Source of the DNA: an uncultured Bacilli bacterium
Lineage (GTDB): Bacteria; Bacillota_I; Bacilli_A; RF39; UBA660
Direction: 5' to 3'
DNA: 54,360 bases
NCBI GenBank assembly: GCA_947629315.1
Contig: CANRDB010000007.1
Location: 1-54,360 of the forward strand
A program made the translations under genes and the position numbers. The first letter of the stretch is position 1, and each line of letters opens with the position of its first letter. The notes beneath the pieces are model-generated. The model had not been told where the DNA came from. It ran no database searches and saw only the letters and a program-made list of their open reading frames with translations. Positions 51,520 through 54,360 of the stretch are shown here, piece after piece.

Positions 51520-52206
51520 ATGGGTTACTGGTCAAAAGACGGATCATATGTTAGAGATGACAATGATCATTTAACACAAGCAGAAGTGCAAAGAAAAGAA
51601 GCATCCAAACGGGTAGCTGATATTAATGCTAAGGATGAACAACGTAGACAAGCACAAATCCAAGATTGGTGGAATCTATCTCCTGAGGAAAGAGAAGCGC
51701 AGATGCAACTTCGGGAAGATATCAAAAGAGAACATGGCGACATCCAAGCCTTACAAAATGCTAGAAGACGGGAAGATGATAATCAAGCATTTTGGGACAA
51801 ATTTAATGAGGAACAGCGCCTAAAACAAGTTGCAAAAGATAAAGCCGCAGCAGAAATAGAAGAACAACGATTGGCTTGGAAAATGGAGAGAAACAAAAAA
51901 ACGCCAGAAGAAGAAGCACAAGAAATGGAAGAGCGTGCAAGACAACAAGAAGAACGTATCAATCAAATGGCCCAACGTTTGGAACAAAGACGAGAAGAAG
52001 CTGCTAGACAAAAACGGGCAGCCTTCTGGAAAAAGCAGAGTGTCTGGAATCGCTTTGTGGCAAAAGTTTCTGGAAAACAAGCCAAATTAGATGCTCTATG
52101 GCAAACGTTAGATAAAACCACGGATGAAATGGAACGCGAAACTATCATGGAGGATATGACCAACCTTTATCCAGAAGTGGAAAGAGCGATAGGAAGAGGA
52201 AGATAA
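51520..52206 (+). CDS. Highly charged coiled-coil protein, 228 aa
   Basis: Almost continuous helix rich in Arg, Glu and Gln, such as MEERARQQEERINQMAQRLE. It is probably cytoplasmic coiled coil, with a basic C-terminus (ERAIGRGR). The N-terminus GYWSKDGSYVRDDNDHLTQAE is distinct. AGGAGG precedes the ATG and there is a good sigma-A promoter. I do not recognise a family. It ends two bases before the next gene, so the two form an operon. Confidence 0.6.
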   Translation: MGYWSKDGSYVRDDNDHLTQAEVQRKEASKRVADINAKDEQRRQAQIQDWWNLSPEEREAQMQLREDIKREHGDIQALQNARRREDDNQAFWDKFNEEQRLKQVAKDKAAAEIEEQRLAWKMERNKKTPEEEAQEMEERARQQEERINQMAQRLEQRREEAARQKRAAFWKKQSVWNRFVAKVSGKQAKLDALWQTLDKTTDEMERETIMEDMTNLYPEVERAIGRGR

Positions 52207-52208
52207 TC

Positions 52209-52526
52209 ATGGAAGAAGAAAAAATGGATACAGAACAATTTGATTTAAAAGAATGTTTTGATGACTTTATTGAAGAATATAAAGAAAATTCCCTTTTTGA
52301 TAAACAACAACTGATTGTACAAGAATTAAAAGAAATGATTGCCATGATGCAAAAGATTTGTGCAGATAATAATATTTCCTATGATTTAATTATGAATCGT
52401 GAAATTTTAGATTTGCAAAAAGAAAATTATACACAACATGATTTTGCAGAAGCTGTGTATGTATACTTACAAATGCTAAAAGAGACGATTGGTCAATTAT
52501 TAGATGCCACAATTTCTGGGGAATAA
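52209..52526 (+). CDS. Hypothetical acidic protein, 105 aa
   Basis: Acidic, helical, soluble; no family recognised. QLIVQELKEMIAMMQKICADNN and FAEAVYVYLQMLKETIG are predicted amphipathic helices, suggesting a small helical bundle that might bind the basic coiled-coil neighbour. GAGGAAGA in the end of the upstream gene serves as ribosome binding site. A strong terminator follows. Confidence 0.6.
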   Translation: MEEEKMDTEQFDLKECFDDFIEEYKENSLFDKQQLIVQELKEMIAMMQKICADNNISYDLIMNREILDLQKENYTQHDFAEAVYVYLQMLKETIGQLLDATISGE

Positions 52527-52550
52527 AAGAGAATATATCTTTAGACTATT

Positions 52551-52590
52551 GACAAATAACTAAGTATTTTTGCTTATTTGTCTTTTTTTT
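52551..52590 (+). terminator. Terminator of the 51520-52526 operon
   Basis: GACAAATAA (52551-52559) and TTATTTGTC (52574-52582), followed by eight T residues. Confidence 0.85.
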
Positions 52591-52696
52591 ATAACAATTA
52601 AAAATTCAATTGGTAGAAAGCAAAGATAAAGAAAGAAAAAACATTGAATTTTCATGTGCTTTGTGATAACATATTGGTCATTTCTAAGGTGATTCT

Positions 52697-53820
52697 ATGA
52701 TGAAAATTTTTATAGTGTCTGAAAATTCTTGTAATCTAAATTATCAACAGGATTATATCTATAGTCAGTTATCAAATTTTTTTGAAATTACTTCTAATGT
52801 GAAAGAAGCCGATGCTGTTGTCATTTCTGCAACGTGCTGTTGTACACAATATAATTTACAACATACGATGAATTATATTGCTTGGATTTTAAAAAATAAA
52901 AAAATAGAAGCCAAAACGTATTTAACAGGTTGTATTACTAGAACTTTTAAAGATCATACTTTATTATCAGAAATGAAACAATGGCTTCAAGATAATATAG
53001 ATTTCATCATTCCCCAAAACCAACCTAACCTATTATTAAAATTGATTGCTTTAGAACACTTTCATAATCTAGATATCAATGAATTTGGCGGAGCCAATGA
53101 ATGGATGAACGCTTCTGCTGAACTTTATATTGCAAATGGCTGTTTAAATAATTGTTCTTTTTGTAAAGTTACTTTTCAAAAATACCCTTTAAAAAGTGTC
53201 GAACTTGATGCAATCAAAGAAACGATAGATATTTTGGATGAAAATAAATGTTCACAAATTCTCTTAAAAGGAACGAATATTTGCCAATATGGTTTAGATA
53301 TTTATCATGAATATAGACTTCCCGAAGTACTTTCTTATTTAGAAAAAAAAGAAAATATAAAAAAAGTAACATTAGTGGGATTCTCGTTTAAAGATGCTAT
53401 CAAAAATGATTTTCAAAACGTTATAGCCAGTAGTAATAAGGTAACGCAACTATGTGGTTCTTTAGAGTCTGGTAGTGATAGAATATTGGAATTAATGAGA
53501 AAAGGTTTTACGAGTGAAGAAATCATGAGTTTTGTTCAAAATATTAGAAAAGTAAACAATAAAAGTTTACGTTTAAATATTATTTCTGGTTTTCCAACAG
53601 AGACACTCGAAGATGTAAAAAGAACGTTAGAAGTATTAAAGCAATTAGCCCTTCTATCGTAGAAGTGTGCAGATATACAAATTCTACATTCGTAAATTCC
53701 AACATCTATGAACAATTAACGCCTGCTGAAATACAAAATCATACACGAATCTATTCTAAAACATTACAAAAAAGAAATGTAAAAGTAAATATTGTGGGAG
53801 ATGGATATCAGTATAATTAA
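52697..53820 (+). pseudogene. Frameshifted radical SAM methylthiotransferase-like gene
   Basis: The first frame (52697-53662, 321 aa) has an N-terminal UPF0004-like part with cysteines in ENSCNLNY, ATCCCTQYN and LTGCITR. The radical SAM motif follows as IANGCLNNCSFCKV (CxxxCxxC), then GSLESGSDRILELMRKG and ISGFPTETLEDVKRTLEVLK. That frame ends early in QLALLS. The -1 frame continues seamlessly from GCA 53641 as AISPSIVEVCRYTNSTF to TAA 53820 (59 codons), matching the C-terminal part of such enzymes. The break lies near TTAAAG (53636-53641): a lost A or -1 slippage. No TRAM domain is seen. AGGTG precedes the ATG. Confidence 0.75.
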
Positions 53821-53987
53821 AACTTATCCATAGACCAATCAGTTACTGTTAAATAGATTAAAAAAACTATATTGAATGATTTGTCAACAGTTTGAAATCT
53901 GCTATATTCGATTAGCGTATCTTTTTTTGTTTTCCATATCCCCTATTCCAATTTTGAAAGAACTTTTAGAAGATTTCATATTTTCTA

Positions 53988-54016
53988 TTGACAAATGAAT
54001 CAGTTCCCAGTATAAT
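53988..54016 (+). promoter_or_regulatory. Promoter of the tRNA-Gly gene
   Basis: Perfect TTGACA (53988-53993), 17 bases, TATAAT (54011-54016), about 32 bases before the tRNA. Between 53821 and 53987 nothing else is recognised. Confidence 0.85.
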
Positions 54017-54048
54017 TGTAAATGTCGATGCAGATATCAATCAATTAT

Positions 54049-54122
54049 GCGGGTGTAGTTCAATGGTAGAACTCCAGCCTTCCAAGCTGATAACGTGGGT
54101 CCGATTCCCATCACCCGCTCCA
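54049..54122 (+). tRNA. tRNA-Gly(TCC)
   Basis: Cloverleaf: acceptor GCGGGTG / CACCCGC, D-arm GTTC / GAAC with GG in the loop, anticodon loop CTTCCAA (anticodon TCC), T-arm GTGGG / CCCAT, encoded CCA (54120-54122). Two positions are unusual. The T-loop reads TCCGATT where TTCGATT is expected (C at position 55), and the anticodon stem has a C27-A43 mismatch. Both suggest degeneration or a non-translational role. Confidence 0.9.
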
Positions 54123-54134
54123 TTTTGTATTTTA

Positions 54135-54160
54135 GTCGAACTTTCTAGTTCGATTTTTTT
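54135..54160 (+). terminator. Terminator of the tRNA-Gly gene
   Basis: TCGAAC (54136-54141) and GTTCGA (54148-54153), followed by seven T residues. Confidence 0.8.
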
Positions 54161-54191
54161 GTTGCCGAAAAGTTGCCGAAAAATTGCCGAA
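54161..54191. repeat. Triple TTGCCGAAAA tandem repeat downstream of tRNA-Gly
   Basis: Three head-to-tail copies of TTGCCGAAAA (the last slightly changed) lie right after the tRNA terminator. Read on the minus strand it is an open stretch, FGNFSATFRQ, of the kind found at the end of tRNA-targeting integrase genes. It is a candidate attachment-site remnant; this is inferred. Confidence 0.55.
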
Positions 54192-54243
54192 TGAATTGAT
54201 AATTAAAGAAAATAAGTATATAATAATACTAGAGGTGATAACC

Positions 54244-54360
54244 ATGTTTGTAGAAAATGAATATATAGAATTAAAAAGCGAACTAACAAAAGATATAAAA
54301 AAAGAAATTGTAGCTTTTGCAAACTCTAAAGGTGGTACAATTTATATTGGTGTAAATGAT
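54244..54360 (+). CDS. AlbA_2/Schlafen-type putative DNA-binding protein, N-terminus only
   Basis: The frame opens at ATG 54244 (AGGTGAT upstream) and runs off the window. IELKSELTKDIKKEIVAFANSKGGTIYIGVND matches the start of the AlbA_2 domain (ESxxxExK, then FANSxGGxIxIGVxD). These proteins, often annotated as transcriptional regulators or ATP-binding proteins, are frequent in mobile and defence islands. Only 39 codons are visible, so the rest of the architecture is unknown. Confidence 0.8.
   Translation, partial: MFVENEYIELKSELTKDIKKEIVAFANSKGGTIYIGVND

Noticed and set aside
53636-53641. Programmed -1 ribosomal frameshift in the radical SAM gene
   Set aside because: The site is not a proper X-XXY-YYZ heptamer and no stimulating hairpin is evident nearby, so mutation or sequencing error is more likely.
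1-54360. Use of TGA as a tryptophan codon, as in mycoplasmas
   Set aside because: Many genes, including sufB, the PBP gene and dozens of ATGA overlaps, end in TGA, and Trp residues are coded by TGG.

Overview
The window reads as chromosomal DNA of a low-GC Gram-positive bacterium (Bacillota, probably class Bacilli). It carries genes typical of that group: delta and omega RNA polymerase subunits, DnaB/DnaI helicase loaders, SufU/SufB, the YfmF/YfmH peptidase pair, SpoVS, and two T-box leaders. Many reading frames end in TGA, so the standard bacterial code is used. A bifunctional penicillin-binding protein shows that the cell makes peptidoglycan. The lineage is inferred; no rRNA is present. A gut-associated uncultured Bacilli lineage would fit.

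Layout. Bases 1-575 hold the 5' part of an Abi_2-type abortive infection gene with its own promoter and leader hairpin. From 576 to 28759 nearly everything is on the minus strand: ppdK; a tdk/xer operon with three unknown proteins; a coiled-coil protein; priA with two unknown proteins; a lone pseudopilin; pheST behind a phenylalanine T-box; a metallo-beta-lactamase fold protein, a DHH phosphoesterase, rnhB and prmC; an inserted membrane and exported-protein block (ABC transporter with three permeases, a secreted protein, a serine/asparagine-rich CAP protein); then prfA, rpoE, argS and a DUF1934 protein. The only large plus-strand gene in the middle is a class A PBP (28794-30809). It converges on a two-gene operon for a 1073-residue sigma-70 factor with a huge repeat-bearing tail and a second, sigma-like protein.

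From 34985 to 51354 the minus strand continues: a DUF308 membrane protein; thrS with a co-transcribed unknown gene behind a second T-box; dnaI-dnaB; secG; yfmF-yfmH; deoD; a YihY-type membrane protein; rpoZ; pdp; ssb; sufB; an unknown gene with sufU; a stand-alone GdpP-type DHH domain; spoVS. From 51461 the plus strand carries two small unknown genes, a frameshifted radical SAM methylthiotransferase-like gene, a tRNA-Gly(TCC) with odd bases, a short tandem repeat, and the start of an AlbA_2/Schlafen-type gene. This right end looks like the edge of a mobile element inserted next to the tRNA.

The most unusual system is the sigma operon (30810-34902). An RpoD-like core is followed by about 600 extra residues that appear to contain several region-4-like modules, two of them a recent tandem duplication, and its translation is coupled to that of a second protein with its own region-4-like helix-turn-helix. 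Other oddities are a decayed duplicate of a permease gene end (23797-23900), a ThrRS without a TGS domain, an SSB without the acidic tip, and an unknown protein sandwiched between SufU and SufB.
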